Source of the DNA: an uncultured Lachnospiraceae bacterium
GTDB lineage: Bacteria; Bacillota; Clostridia; Lachnospirales; Lachnospiraceae
Assembly: GCA_945919795.1 (NCBI GenBank)
Contig: CAMEJJ010000002.1
Coordinates: 62,001 to 126,000, forward strand
Direction: 5' to 3'
DNA: 64,000 bases
Below the pieces are notes generated by a model. The model was not told the DNA's origin. It made no database searches and saw only the letters and a list, made by a program, of their open reading frames with translations. Position 1 is the first letter of the stretch; each line of letters begins with the position of its first letter. Below, piece by piece: positions 17,353-26,372 of the stretch. The position numbers and the translations under genes are program-made.

Positions 17353-18270
17353 GTGGAAGATAAGAGATTTGCATTATTAATTGATTCGGACAATGTTTCG
17401 GCCGAATACGTTCAAAAGATATTGGATGAATTGACGAAATACGGTATTGTAACGATTAAACGCATTTATGGAGACTGGACGAAAAGTAACAGTAACAAAT
17501 GGAAAAATGTATTGCTTTGCAATTCTATTCAGCCAATGCAGCAGTTTGCATATACAAATGGCAAAAATGCAACCGATTCCTTTATGATTATTGATGCGAT
17601 GGATATTTTGTATTCCAATAATGTGGAAGGCTTTTGCTTAGTAACCAGTGACAGTGATTTTACAAGATTAGCTTCCAGACTACGTGAAGCTGGAAAAAAT
17701 GTGATTGGTATGGGAGAGACAAAAACCCCCGATGCATTTGTCAGTGCATGTGACCGTTTTATTTATTTAAACAATATTTCCGGCAATGAGCAGGATGAAA
17801 AAGAGAAAAAACATGTTCGTTCCATCAGCCAGATTGAAGATGCAATTGTTGAAATATTGGATGAAAATGAGGATGCCGGCAAATCCGTGACCAATATTGG
17901 AGAAGTGGGCAGCCGTCTACTGAAAAAATTTCCTGATTTTGACGTTCGAAATTATGGTTTTTCCAAATTATCTACGTTTTGTGAGAGTTTAAAATCCATT
18001 AAACTGTTTAAAAATAATAATAATATTTTACTGGCTAATGCCACAAGATCAGATGTTGATATGGAGCAGTATATCTATGATTTAATTCGTTCTAAAGGTG
18101 GCGTTATGGATCTTTCTATGCTGGCTAATGATTTAAAGACACAAATTCCTGATTTTTCCATCAAAAAATACGGATTTTCCCAATTTAAACAGTTTATCAA
18201 GAGCTTTCCTCATCTGACTCTTGAAGTTGATAAAAAGAATAATACCAATAAAGTAAAAATTGATAAATAA
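17353..18270 (+). CDS. NYN (PIN-like) nuclease domain with two OST-HTH/LOTUS domains
   Basis: 305 residues. Residues 1-145 form a NYN/LabA-type PIN-like domain with the acidic residues expected for a metal site: Asp11 and Asp13 in LIDSDN, Asp75 in NATDSFM, and Asp100 and Asp102 in VTSDSDF. Two OST-HTH (LOTUS) domains follow, about 160-225 and 237-300; both carry the same core, NYGFSKLSTFCESL and KYGFSQFKQFIKSF. NYN domains are predicted RNases, and LOTUS domains bind RNA. The protein is cytosolic, with no membrane segment. The start is GTG with TAGGAG six bases upstream. Substrate and partner are unknown; the small gene before it is the only operon mate. Confidence 0.85.
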   Translation: MEDKRFALLIDSDNVSAEYVQKILDELTKYGIVTIKRIYGDWTKSNSNKWKNVLLCNSIQPMQQFAYTNGKNATDSFMIIDAMDILYSNNVEGFCLVTSDSDFTRLASRLREAGKNVIGMGETKTPDAFVSACDRFIYLNNISGNEQDEKEKKHVRSISQIEDAIVEILDENEDAGKSVTNIGEVGSRLLKKFPDFDVRNYGFSKLSTFCESLKSIKLFKNNNNILLANATRSDVDMEQYIYDLIRSKGGVMDLSMLANDLKTQIPDFSIKKYGFSQFKQFIKSFPHLTLEVDKKNNTNKVKIDK

Positions 18271-18284
18271 AAAATCTTTTTTCA

Positions 18285-18394
18285 GATTTGTGTTTCCACA
18301 TATATATCTTTTTCACCGACTTTTACGAGTTTTCGTGTCTTTCTTTGCGGCATAAGCGATCAAAGTAATGACCAGTTTCAACTAAACACAAATC
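18285..18394 (+). ncRNA. Candidate structured leader RNA before the nucleoside phosphorylase
   Basis: The 161-base gap after the NYN-LOTUS gene has an 11-base perfect closing stem, 18285-18295 with 18384-18394. Inside it are two smaller hairpins: ACGA/TCGT (18325-18336) and CTTTG/CAAAG (18343-18365). The left closing strand could pair instead with an AAATC just upstream. The phosphorylase ribosome-binding site lies 25 bases beyond. It matches no riboswitch I know. It could equally be chance pairing in AT-rich DNA. Confidence 0.35.
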
Positions 18395-18431
18395 AGAAAT
18401 AGAAATAAATTGATAAAAGGAGGCAATTCAT

Positions 18432-19739
18432 ATGCGAATGTATGACCTGATTATGAAAAAAAGAAATGGTGGTACTTTGACAAAGGAAGAACTCCGTTTT
18501 ATGATCAGCCATTATACTGACGGACTCATCCCGGATTATCAGATGTCTGCCATGATGATGGCGATTTTTTTTCAAGGAATGAATGAAGAAGAAACGTTAC
18601 AGTTGACAATGGCTATGGCGCAAAGCGGTGACATGCTGGATTTATCCGATATTGCCGGCATTAAGGTGGATAAGCATAGCACCGGCGGAGTAGGTGACAA
18701 AACTTCTCTTGCATTGACGCCAATGGTTGCAGCATGCGGAATTCCGGTAGCCAAAATGAGTGGAAGAGGTCTCGGACATACCGGAGGAACGATTGATAAA
18801 TTAGAAAGCTTTCCCGGATTTTCTACATCGATTTCAACAGAACAGTTTAAAAAACAGGTTAATGAAATCGGCCTTGCAATTATGGGACAGACAAAAGATC
18901 TGGCTCCGGCTGATAAAAAACTATATGCTTTACGTGATGTTACGGCAACGGTGGACAATATTTCACTGATAGCCAGCTCCATTATGAGCAAAAAACTGGC
19001 ATCCGGTGCAGATGCCATTGTACTTGATGTCAAAACAGGAAGCGGTGCTTTTATGAAAAAAGAAGCCGATTCCTTTGCTTTGGCAAAAGAAATGGTTAAA
19101 ATCGGAAACGGAGCCGGTCGAAAAACCTGTGCTGTGATTTCAGACATGGACCAACCGTTAGGAAATGCTGTCGGCAATATGATTGAGGTTCGGGAAGCTA
19201 TCGATACTCTGATGGGAAAAGGACCGGATGATTTCGTAGAACTTTGTCTGACACTTGGTTCCGAGATGGTAGTTGCCGGCAAAAAAGCATCGAATTCGGA
19301 TGATGCAAGAGAAATGCTTATACAAAAAATCCAGTCCGGTGAAGCGCTTCATAAACTGGCTGGTTTTGTCAAAGCACAGGGCGGAGATTCCAGATATGTT
19401 TATGAGCCGGACCGTTTTGTTTACGGAAATATAACAGCATCTGTTTATGCACAACAAGATGGTTGGGTTTCACATATTGATTGTGATGAAATTGGCATTT
19501 GTTCCCTTCTCTTAGGTGGTGGACGGGAAACAAAAGAGAGTAAAATAGATTTATCCGTCGGTCTTTATCTTCACAAAAAGGTTGGAGATCGCGTAAACAT
19601 CAATGAACCAGTTGCAACATTTTATGCTTCTGATGAAAGTAAACTGACTGCTGCAAAAGATAGATTTCAAAATGCATTTCATATCAGTGAAAATAAACCT
19701 TCTTCGTCTAAGCTGATTAAAGGTATTATTTATGAATAA
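18432..19739 (+). CDS. pdp: Pyrimidine-nucleoside (thymidine) phosphorylase
   Basis: 435 residues, full length. It splits thymidine, deoxyuridine or uridine with phosphate into base and (deoxy)ribose-1-phosphate. The order is a helical alpha domain (MRMYDLIMKKRNGGTLTKEE), the phosphate-binding signature VDKHSTGGVGDKTSLALTP, SGRGLGHTGGTIDKLES (the family signature region), and a C-terminal alpha/beta domain with LLLGGGRETKESKID. The length and C-terminal domain fit the Gram-positive Pdp branch that accepts both uridine and thymidine. AAAGGAGG precedes the ATG. No deoxyribose aldolase or cytidine deaminase gene is adjacent. Confidence 0.93.
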   Translation: MRMYDLIMKKRNGGTLTKEELRFMISHYTDGLIPDYQMSAMMMAIFFQGMNEEETLQLTMAMAQSGDMLDLSDIAGIKVDKHSTGGVGDKTSLALTPMVAACGIPVAKMSGRGLGHTGGTIDKLESFPGFSTSISTEQFKKQVNEIGLAIMGQTKDLAPADKKLYALRDVTATVDNISLIASSIMSKKLASGADAIVLDVKTGSGAFMKKEADSFALAKEMVKIGNGAGRKTCAVISDMDQPLGNAVGNMIEVREAIDTLMGKGPDDFVELCLTLGSEMVVAGKKASNSDDAREMLIQKIQSGEALHKLAGFVKAQGGDSRYVYEPDRFVYGNITASVYAQQDGWVSHIDCDEIGICSLLLGGGRETKESKIDLSVGLYLHKKVGDRVNINEPVATFYASDESKLTAAKDRFQNAFHISENKPSSSKLIKGIIYE

Positions 19740-19756
19740 ATGTCATATGATGTATC

Positions 19757-20059
19757 ATGAGCAGATTATTTCATAATAAAGTTGGCTTGATAGAAAAAGC
19801 CAAGAATCAAGCAACCGACCGTTTAAAAATTCCCAGAGAACTGGTTTTTGGTGAATGCATTCTGACACTTCGTGGAAATCATGAAGTATTTATTGAAAAT
19901 TATAAAGGGATTCTGGAATGCAGTGAAGAATTTGTATGGATTTCTGCAAAAGAACTCCGTATCTGCATTGAAGGACAGATGCTTTGTGTGGATTATTACA
20001 ACAATGATGAAATGAAAGTAATCGGTACAATCAATCAAATTTCATTTATGGAGTCCTAA
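19757..20059 (+). CDS. yqfC: Sporulation protein YqfC
   Basis: 100 residues. LTLRGNHEVFIENYKGILEC and the final IGTINQISFM agree with the YqfC family, small proteins made in the mother cell under sigma-E in Bacillus and of unknown mechanism. It is followed at one base by yqfD, the universal partner. The start has no clear Shine-Dalgarno, so translation may depend on the upstream gene, 17 bases away. Presence suggests the organism forms, or descends from cells that formed, endospores. Confidence 0.85.
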   Translation: MSRLFHNKVGLIEKAKNQATDRLKIPRELVFGECILTLRGNHEVFIENYKGILECSEEFVWISAKELRICIEGQMLCVDYYNNDEMKVIGTINQISFMES

Positions 20060-20060
20060 T

Positions 20061-21272
20061 ATGCTTTCTTTTTTCAGATATCTGAAAGGTTATGCTTTCG
20101 TTTATTTATATGGATTTTCACCTGAAAGATTCTTGAACTTATGTAATAACCACCAAATTAAAATATGGAAGGTTGAGCCTTATGAACAAGGTTATCAATT
20201 CTATATTTTTGCATCTGATTTATTTCAAACAAAAGAATTTTTGAAAAAAACAAAAACAAAGGTAGTAATCAGAAAAAAACTGGGACTGCCTTTTTTGTTG
20301 TACCGATATCGGAAAAGAAAAATTTTTTTGCTATGTTTGCTTCTTTGTGTGATTACACTTTTTGTGACAACCCGATTTATTTGGTCCTTTGAGTTAACCG
20401 GAAACCGAACCCTTACAAAAGATATCTACATGGATTTTTTAAAAAGCGAGCACATATCCTATGGAACACCGTCTCATACGATTGATACGTCCTATCTGGA
20501 AAAAAAGCTGCGAAACCAATATGATTATATTACATGGGCGTCTTTTCAGGTAAATGGGACACGTTTGGAATTATCTGTCAAAGAAAATTCCAATGCTCCC
20601 ACCAATTCTGATTCAGATACACTTAACACTTGTGATCTATGTGCATCTGTAAGTGGAGTTATAACCAAAATGGTTACCCGGACAGGTACACCCCTGGTTG
20701 GTGTCGGAAGTGTTGTATCGGCTGGGGATGTTTTGATTTCCGGTCTGATTCCTGTTTATAATGACGATGAGACAATTAAGTCCATACATGAAACAAAAGC
20801 AGACGGAGATATTATTATTGAATCCAATCTGGAATATAAAGACGAACAGTTATATCATTTAAATCACAAACTGTACACCGGTAGAGAAAATAAAAGCCTG
20901 ATATTAGGATATAAGGATCATCAACTATGCATACATTTTCCTCAAAAATTTGAAAAATACGATATTATTTCTCAAAATAGATTTTTTTCTTTGGAAGCGT
21001 ATCAATTTATCCCGGTATATTTTGGATATGAACGTATTGTAGAATATACCAATACTGAGGAAATACTAAATAAAGATATGGCATTATGCCGGATTAATGA
21101 CAGATTTTTGGATTTTTGTAAAACTTTAAATCAAAAAGGTATTCAAATAATAAAAAAAGATGTTAAAATAAATTATAAAAATGATCGGGTAGAGGTTTTG
21201 ATTCAGCTGACAGTCAGACAGTCCGATGGAATCATGATGCCTATTTCCAATGTCACAGAAACAGGAGAATAA
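20061..21272 (+). CDS. yqfD: Sporulation protein YqfD
   Basis: 403 residues, the usual size. A short N-terminal domain (about 1-85) is followed by one membrane helix at about 91-110, then FELTGNRTLTKD, which resembles the POTRA-like FtsQ-type start, and a long outer domain with GVITKMVTRTGTPLVGVGSVVSAGDVLISG. YqfD is conserved in endospore formers and needed for sporulation in some species; its biochemical role is not known. It shares a transcript with yqfC and is two bases from phoH. Confidence 0.9.
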   Translation: MLSFFRYLKGYAFVYLYGFSPERFLNLCNNHQIKIWKVEPYEQGYQFYIFASDLFQTKEFLKKTKTKVVIRKKLGLPFLLYRYRKRKIFLLCLLLCVITLFVTTRFIWSFELTGNRTLTKDIYMDFLKSEHISYGTPSHTIDTSYLEKKLRNQYDYITWASFQVNGTRLELSVKENSNAPTNSDSDTLNTCDLCASVSGVITKMVTRTGTPLVGVGSVVSAGDVLISGLIPVYNDDETIKSIHETKADGDIIIESNLEYKDEQLYHLNHKLYTGRENKSLILGYKDHQLCIHFPQKFEKYDIISQNRFFSLEAYQFIPVYFGYERIVEYTNTEEILNKDMALCRINDRFLDFCKTLNQKGIQIIKKDVKINYKNDRVEVLIQLTVRQSDGIMMPISNVTETGE

Positions 21273-21274
21273 AT

Positions 21275-22273
21275 TTGACAGACTATACAATGCTTTTAGA
21301 CATCGATCAAACATCCATGCAGAAATTATTCGGAACGAATGATTCCTACATTCGTAAAGTGGAAGATGAATTTCATGTTTCAGTTGTTAACAGAGACGGA
21401 TCACTTAAAATAACGGGTGAAAAAGCATCCGTCAAAAAAGTATATCGATTATTACAGGAATTATTGGAAATATCCGACAAAGGGACGGAAATCGAAGAAC
21501 AAAATGTTAATTATGCTGTTATGATGAGTAAAGCTGATGAAGATGATGGTCTTTTAACCATGGGAGAAGATTTCATTTGTCACACAATCAGTAATAAACC
21601 AATCATGCCTAAGACGATTGGTCAAAAAAAATACGTAAAGGCCATGAAAGATAATATGATTGTCTTTGGACTTGGACCGGCCGGAACGGGTAAAACTTTT
21701 TTGGCAATGGCAATGGCAATTACAGCATTTAAAAATAATGAAGTTGGAAGAATTATTCTGACGAGACCTGCCATAGAAGCAGGTGAAAAGCTTGGTTTTT
21801 TGCCAGGAGATTTGCAGAGTAAAATTGATCCCTATCTAAGGCCTTTATATGATGCGCTTTATCAGATTATGGGAGCGGAAAGCTTTCAGAAAAATATGGA
21901 AAAGGGCCTAATCGAGGTAGCCCCTTTAGCATATATGCGAGGTCGAACCTTGGATAATGCATATATTATTCTGGATGAAGCACAAAATACAACAGAAGCA
22001 CAAATGAAAATGTTTTTAACTCGTATTGGTTTTGGTTCAAAAGTCGTGATCACAGGAGACAGTTCCCAAAAGGACTTAACTGCAAATACCAAATCCGGAC
22101 TAGATGTTGCCGTAAAGGTATTATCCAATGTAGATGGCATTGCATTTTGCAATTTAACCAGTAAAGACGTCGTAAGACATCCTTTGGTTCAAAAAATTGT
22201 AAAAGCATATGAAGATTATGAAGCAAAACAGAAAAATATTAGTCAAAGGAAACAAAATACACGAAAGAAATGA
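21275..22273 (+). CDS. phoH: PhoH family ATPase (PhoL type)
   Basis: 332 residues. A small N-terminal KH-like part (about 20-75) precedes the helicase-like ATPase: Walker A GLGPAGTGKTFLA (about 132-144), Walker B YIILDEAQNTTEAQMKMFL, and VVITGDSSQKDL. PhoH2-like proteins act on RNA, and phoH sits next to ybeY in most bacteria, suggesting a joint role in rRNA or ribosome quality control. The start is TTG; the upstream GGAGAA decides it. The stop overlaps the next ATG (ATGA). Confidence 0.93.
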   Translation: MTDYTMLLDIDQTSMQKLFGTNDSYIRKVEDEFHVSVVNRDGSLKITGEKASVKKVYRLLQELLEISDKGTEIEEQNVNYAVMMSKADEDDGLLTMGEDFICHTISNKPIMPKTIGQKKYVKAMKDNMIVFGLGPAGTGKTFLAMAMAITAFKNNEVGRIILTRPAIEAGEKLGFLPGDLQSKIDPYLRPLYDALYQIMGAESFQKNMEKGLIEVAPLAYMRGRTLDNAYIILDEAQNTTEAQMKMFLTRIGFGSKVVITGDSSQKDLTANTKSGLDVAVKVLSNVDGIAFCNLTSKDVVRHPLVQKIVKAYEDYEAKQKNISQRKQNTRKK

Positions 22274-23370
22274 TAAATACATCAACAATCATTAATTTTA
22301 TTATTAATATAATTTCAATTGCATTTATCTTATGCATCGGTTTTTATTTCAGTAAAAAAAATCTGTTATTTTTCAAATGGAATCAAGGGCATGAAAAAAG
22401 AAGTCTGATCCTTTATTTTGTAGGGCTGGCTATCAGTTTTCTTTATGCCTTTATTCCGTTCTATGTATTCCCTTTTGGATTTTTAGCAATTATTCTTGTT
22501 ATTTTTTCCAATTCCTATTTTGGATATATCATGTATTTATCTTATTTATGTCTTTATAGCTTCTTTTTTACCCGGTCCATGGAGGAATTTATTGTTTTAC
22601 TCTTAATCGGTGCTCTTGGCAGCACTCTGTTTGCTACATTAAATAAAGAATTTCGATATGGTGGTGCGTTATGCAGTTACCTGATTATGGATTTTGCATT
22701 GTATTTTTTAGTATTTCTTTCTGATTCCAATACCTGTTTGGTCGGAGATTTTATTTTGTATTCTTCAATCAGAATCTTTGTTTTATTTATTTTATTGACT
22801 ATCTTAATGAAAATTATGAATGATTATTTCATTTGTAAAAATGACCATTTTTATGTTTCTGTAAACGATCCGGACCATGAACTTCTGATCAGTTTAAAAT
22901 ATATAGATGAAAATGCCTATTTTCATGCAGTACACACTGCATATCTGTCGGATAAAGCAGCTCGTATTATTCATGCTGATGCTTCTTTGGCAAAGGCTTT
23001 AGGGTATTATCATAGAATTGGTTTGTTACAGGGAGAGGATAATATCCAAAACACACTGACGGTCGCAGCAACTTATCATTTCCCGGAAGAATTACAAAAT
23101 GCGATGCGGGAATTTGGCATAAAAAACACCGAACATGTATCGAAAGAAGCTGCCATTGTTCAAATCTGTGATGCATTGGTTTCTTCCCTTACATATTTAT
23201 TTCAAAAAGATTTGAATGCACAATTGAATTATGAAAAAATCATTGATGTCATCATTAAGAAAAAATTGGACTGCAATGATCTGGCATCCTGTGATTTAAC
23301 ATTGTGTGAATTGACCCAAATAAAAAAGGGATTAGTTGAGGAGAAACTATATTATGACTTTTTACGTTGA
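22270..23370 (+). CDS. Shortened PgpH-like membrane protein with a degenerate HD domain
   Basis: 366 residues in the exact place where Bacillus and Listeria carry the c-di-AMP phosphodiesterase PgpH (phoH-pgpH-ybeY). The large extracellular 7TMR-HDED domain is missing; the protein opens directly with about six to seven membrane helices (residues 8-185) and ends with an HD-type domain. Aligned by eye, the retained positions are His219 (YFHA), His248, His270 (TYHF) and Asp301 (CDALVSS). The HD dyad, however, reads His248-Arg249 in YYHRIG, and the loop that should hold the HHG motif is deleted. Metal binding and c-di-AMP hydrolysis are therefore unlikely. Codon use looks ordinary and no frameshift is seen. 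Confidence 0.75.
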   Translation: MINTSTIINFIINIISIAFILCIGFYFSKKNLLFFKWNQGHEKRSLILYFVGLAISFLYAFIPFYVFPFGFLAIILVIFSNSYFGYIMYLSYLCLYSFFFTRSMEEFIVLLLIGALGSTLFATLNKEFRYGGALCSYLIMDFALYFLVFLSDSNTCLVGDFILYSSIRIFVLFILLTILMKIMNDYFICKNDHFYVSVNDPDHELLISLKYIDENAYFHAVHTAYLSDKAARIIHADASLAKALGYYHRIGLLQGEDNIQNTLTVAATYHFPEELQNAMREFGIKNTEHVSKEAAIVQICDALVSSLTYLFQKDLNAQLNYEKIIDVIIKKKLDCNDLASCDLTLCELTQIKKGLVEEKLYYDFLR

Positions 23371-23851
23371 AAACGATATTAATGCTGAATATTCTTTTGA
23401 TATAGATAAAACTGTTGAAACAGCTGTCAAAGCTGCATTAAAACATGAACACTGCAAATATGATGCAGAAATTAATGTTTTAATCACAGATGCCGAAAAG
23501 ATGAGAGAATATAATTTATGCCACAGAGGAATTGATGCAACAACGGACGTTTTATCTTTTCCGGCTGTAGATTATATCCAACCTGCTGATTTTACGGTTG
23601 CAGAAGAGGATAGAAACAGCTATTTTAATCCCGAAACCAATGAACTGATTTTGGGTGATATCATTTTATGTCACGATAGAATCTTGTCTCAAGCTAATGA
23701 TTATGGTCACAGTGTATTAAGGGAATTTACTTTTTTGATTGTTCACAGTATGCTGCATTTATTGGGATATGATCATATGACAAAAGACGATGAAAAACTG
23801 ATGTTTTCACATCAGGAAGAAATTATGAATGAACTGGGAATTTCCCGATAA
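23354..23851 (+). CDS. ybeY: Endoribonuclease YbeY
   Basis: 165 residues. The zinc motif H-x3-H-x5-H is complete in HSMLHLLGYDH, and NLCHRGIDATTDVLSFP is the conserved substrate region. YbeY takes part in 16S rRNA 3'-end maturation and 70S ribosome quality control. A TTG six codons upstream (23336) is in frame but lies within GAGGAG; ATG 23354 with that site ten bases upstream is better. The gene overlaps the PgpH-like gene by 17 bases. The era, dgkA and cdd genes that usually follow in Bacillus are not here. Confidence 0.94.
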   Translation: MTFYVENDINAEYSFDIDKTVETAVKAALKHEHCKYDAEINVLITDAEKMREYNLCHRGIDATTDVLSFPAVDYIQPADFTVAEEDRNSYFNPETNELILGDIILCHDRILSQANDYGHSVLREFTFLIVHSMLHLLGYDHMTKDDEKLMFSHQEEIMNELGISR

Positions 23852-23874
23852 AACCTTTTGCCGGAGGAATAAAA

Positions 23875-25518
23875 ATGTCCAAAAGAAAAAAACGTGTGAA
23901 ACAAAATTTTATCTTCAAAGATCCGATTACAATTTTGGTTTTGGCTGTTATTTATGTTTGTTCCCTAATCGCCGTCTTGTATTTAAATAATGTTGTAGAA
24001 TTATTTGGAATGGGGCTCTTTGCATCCTGTTTTACTCTTTATGTTTCCCTGACTATGATTTTTGTATTATCGTTCTATTCAACAGCCAGAAAAGCCGTCT
24101 CTTTAAGACAATCCAAAGGACAAACAAGGAACGCCTTACAATGGGCAAAGGTTTCTTCATTTGGGGCATTGTTTATTGGCATACTGATGGCTATTTTGAT
24201 TTTGGTTGTTCGCACATTTTTCTGTAATCTTTTAAAAATAAATTCACTGGGAGATTTGATTTTTCTATTTTTGGCATTATCTTTACCTTTTCTATTTTTT
24301 GACAGTGTTATGTCCGGTTCTTTTATCGGATTGGGTTTTCGTATGCCTTTACAGTCTGCAACAATCATTTTCTCCATTTCCTCGTTGGTATTTGGAATTC
24401 TATTTTCGACCCTGATTGGAAAAGGCGGATACATTAACAGTGCATTACTTCATAATCCTTATGTAAATACAGCCTTTTATGGGGCCGGTCTGTCAGTTGG
24501 AATACTTATCGGTAACCTGATTGTAGCTATCTGGCTCTTTTTATTACATAAAGCCTTTTGTAACAGTATAAAAAACGGAACGATTGAAGCATATGGCAGA
24601 AACAGTGAGAGTATTTCTGAACAATTTCGTTCGCTTATCGCTTCTCTTGGATTTCCGTTAATAAAATATGTTGTTTTGCTATTTCCGTTTTTGTTATGCA
24701 TTTTTTTTACCTGTTTTAAAAATACGGTAGTTGATTATCAGGATGTTTTACATCCGGTTAATTATTTTGCCGTTCTGTTTATCCAGGCTATCCTTCATTT
24801 TTTTATTCCGCTTTATTTTGCCAGACTTCTGGCTGTTCATTCAGAAGAAGCACTGAAAAAATCCATGGCAAAGCAGGATAGGTATCACGGAGGTATGCGG
24901 TTGCTTGCGAGTGTAAAACAATTTATCTGCTTTATCTTACCGATTCTCTCTGCAGTTTCTCCATGTACTGCCGATATAACGGAGAAATTATTAGGAACAT
25001 CGATTCCCAATTTGGCTTTCTGGCTTTTATTTATGATGACTTTTTTGACACTTTCGCAGCTTTTTTATGCTTTTTTACAAGGCTTTGAAAAAGGGACACT
25101 GCATCTATTAAGTACGTTAATCGGTCTTGTAGGTATATTTGTATATTTTTATTTTGTTATCAAAGATACCATCAATGCTTGTGATCCGATTATTGCACTT
25201 ACTATTGGTTTTGCATTAATTTGTCTTATGGACTTTTTCTTTTTACATAAGTATTTTGTTTACAAGAAACAACTCTTAAGACATCTCGGTTTCCCAATCA
25301 TTGCATTTATTGCTTTTGCTGTTGTATATTTTTTAACCTTATTCCTAAAAAATACGATTGGCATTCTGCTTAGTGTAATGCTTGCTTTTATACTTGCCTG
25401 TCTGGTACAAACTTTAATTCTTGTTCTAACAGGTTCCATTAAGGAGCATGAATTGGTTGATTTTCCCCAAAAACCACTCTTATTGTTTCTTGGAAAAATA
25501 GCCGGAATCTATGAATAA
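23875..25518 (+). CDS. Polytopic membrane protein, MVF/MATE-like flippase candidate
   Basis: 547 residues with roughly fourteen membrane helices spread over the whole length and a very basic N-terminus (MSKRKKRVKQ). Size, helix count and the duplicated pattern, with a break near residues 240-260, resemble the polysaccharide-transporter/MurJ/SpoVB branch of the MOP superfamily, which flip lipid-linked sugars. No motif is strong enough to name a substrate; a lipid-II or spore-cortex flippase would suit the sporulation and wall genes nearby, but that is inference. GGAGGA precedes the ATG. It follows ybeY by 23 bases and is probably cotranscribed. Confidence 0.55.
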   Translation: MSKRKKRVKQNFIFKDPITILVLAVIYVCSLIAVLYLNNVVELFGMGLFASCFTLYVSLTMIFVLSFYSTARKAVSLRQSKGQTRNALQWAKVSSFGALFIGILMAILILVVRTFFCNLLKINSLGDLIFLFLALSLPFLFFDSVMSGSFIGLGFRMPLQSATIIFSISSLVFGILFSTLIGKGGYINSALLHNPYVNTAFYGAGLSVGILIGNLIVAIWLFLLHKAFCNSIKNGTIEAYGRNSESISEQFRSLIASLGFPLIKYVVLLFPFLLCIFFTCFKNTVVDYQDVLHPVNYFAVLFIQAILHFFIPLYFARLLAVHSEEALKKSMAKQDRYHGGMRLLASVKQFICFILPILSAVSPCTADITEKLLGTSIPNLAFWLLFMMTFLTLSQLFYAFLQGFEKGTLHLLSTLIGLVGIFVYFYFVIKDTINACDPIIALTIGFALICLMDFFFLHKYFVYKKQLLRHLGFPIIAFIAFAVVYFLTLFLKNTIGILLSVMLAFILACLVQTLILVLTGSIKEHELVDFPQKPLLLFLGKIAGIYE

Positions 25519-25569
25519 ACTGTATATTTAAAAGAAAACTGCTGATACTGATAAAAAGGAGTCATTTTT

Positions 25570-26334
25570 ATGAAACTATTTTATCGTATCAGCATTTTTT
25601 GTGCATTCATTATGCTGTCTTGTTTTCTTACATGGGCAATTACCAGTTGGTTTTATAGCAATCAAAACAAAGAATTATCGCAAAAGGGTAATGATACCAA
25701 CCAGATGATTGCAGTTACGCAGGCACAGACACGTACCACCTGTGATACAGAATATATTATGATTGAACAAAATCTAAACAATGACAGTTATGAAACTCTT
25801 CTGGAAAAAATACCGGATCAATATATTGATAAAACAAGAGAACAATTAATCGACATCTTAAAACATGAAGAACAATCCCCGGTACTTTCCGAAAGAGAAA
25901 AAGGCATTTGCCATATCCAGTTATCAACTTTTTCACCGGAACGGATTGTTGTTATTCGTCAGTATAATTTGGAGAAAAGTAATAAAGACTATCAAAATTA
26001 TGAAAATGATATAGAAGCAAAAAATAATTTTGACGGAAATCATAATTTAGATGATACCATTGATTTGGATGAAAATGATGAATTGGATGAAAACAGTGAT
26101 AATAATACAATAAAAAGCTTTGATAGAGCTAAAGCTAATCGGAATGAAGGATTTTATTTGGTTGCTTATGATGATAAAGTGTATGTTTATCACAGCGATA
26201 TGAAGCATGTTTATCTGGTAACCAACATTTCCATCCATGATTTACCGGAACAGGTTACACAGGAAATCCTGGATAAAAAATATATAAAAGACGAAGCGGA
26301 ACTCTACAATTTTCTTGAGTCTTATTCGAGTTAG
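25570..26334 (+). CDS. Anchored extracytoplasmic protein with BofC-like C-terminus
   Basis: 254 residues. A membrane anchor or signal helix at about 8-30 is followed by an outer region. Residues about 135-180 are low complexity, very rich in Asp, Asn and Glu. The last 65 residues (from EGFYLVAYDDKVYVYHSD to ELYNFLESYSS) resemble the C-terminal domain of BofC, the forespore protein that controls SpoIVB in sporulation. The likeness is by pattern only. AAAAGGAG precedes the ATG. The gene ends just before a promoter for the next operon. Confidence 0.6.
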   Translation: MKLFYRISIFCAFIMLSCFLTWAITSWFYSNQNKELSQKGNDTNQMIAVTQAQTRTTCDTEYIMIEQNLNNDSYETLLEKIPDQYIDKTREQLIDILKHEEQSPVLSEREKGICHIQLSTFSPERIVVIRQYNLEKSNKDYQNYENDIEAKNNFDGNHNLDDTIDLDENDELDENSDNNTIKSFDRAKANRNEGFYLVAYDDKVYVYHSDMKHVYLVTNISIHDLPEQVTQEILDKKYIKDEAELYNFLESYSS

Positions 26335-26343
26335 TTGTATAAT
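26315..26343 (+). promoter_or_regulatory. Sigma-A promoter for the flavoprotein-proB operon
   Basis: TTGAGT at 26315-26320, 17-base spacer, perfect TATAAT at 26338-26343. The -35 lies in the last codons of the BofC-like gene; the next ATG is 30 bases downstream of the -10. Confidence 0.75.
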
Positions 26344-26372
26344 TTATATATCTATGCGAAGAGGAAAATTGT

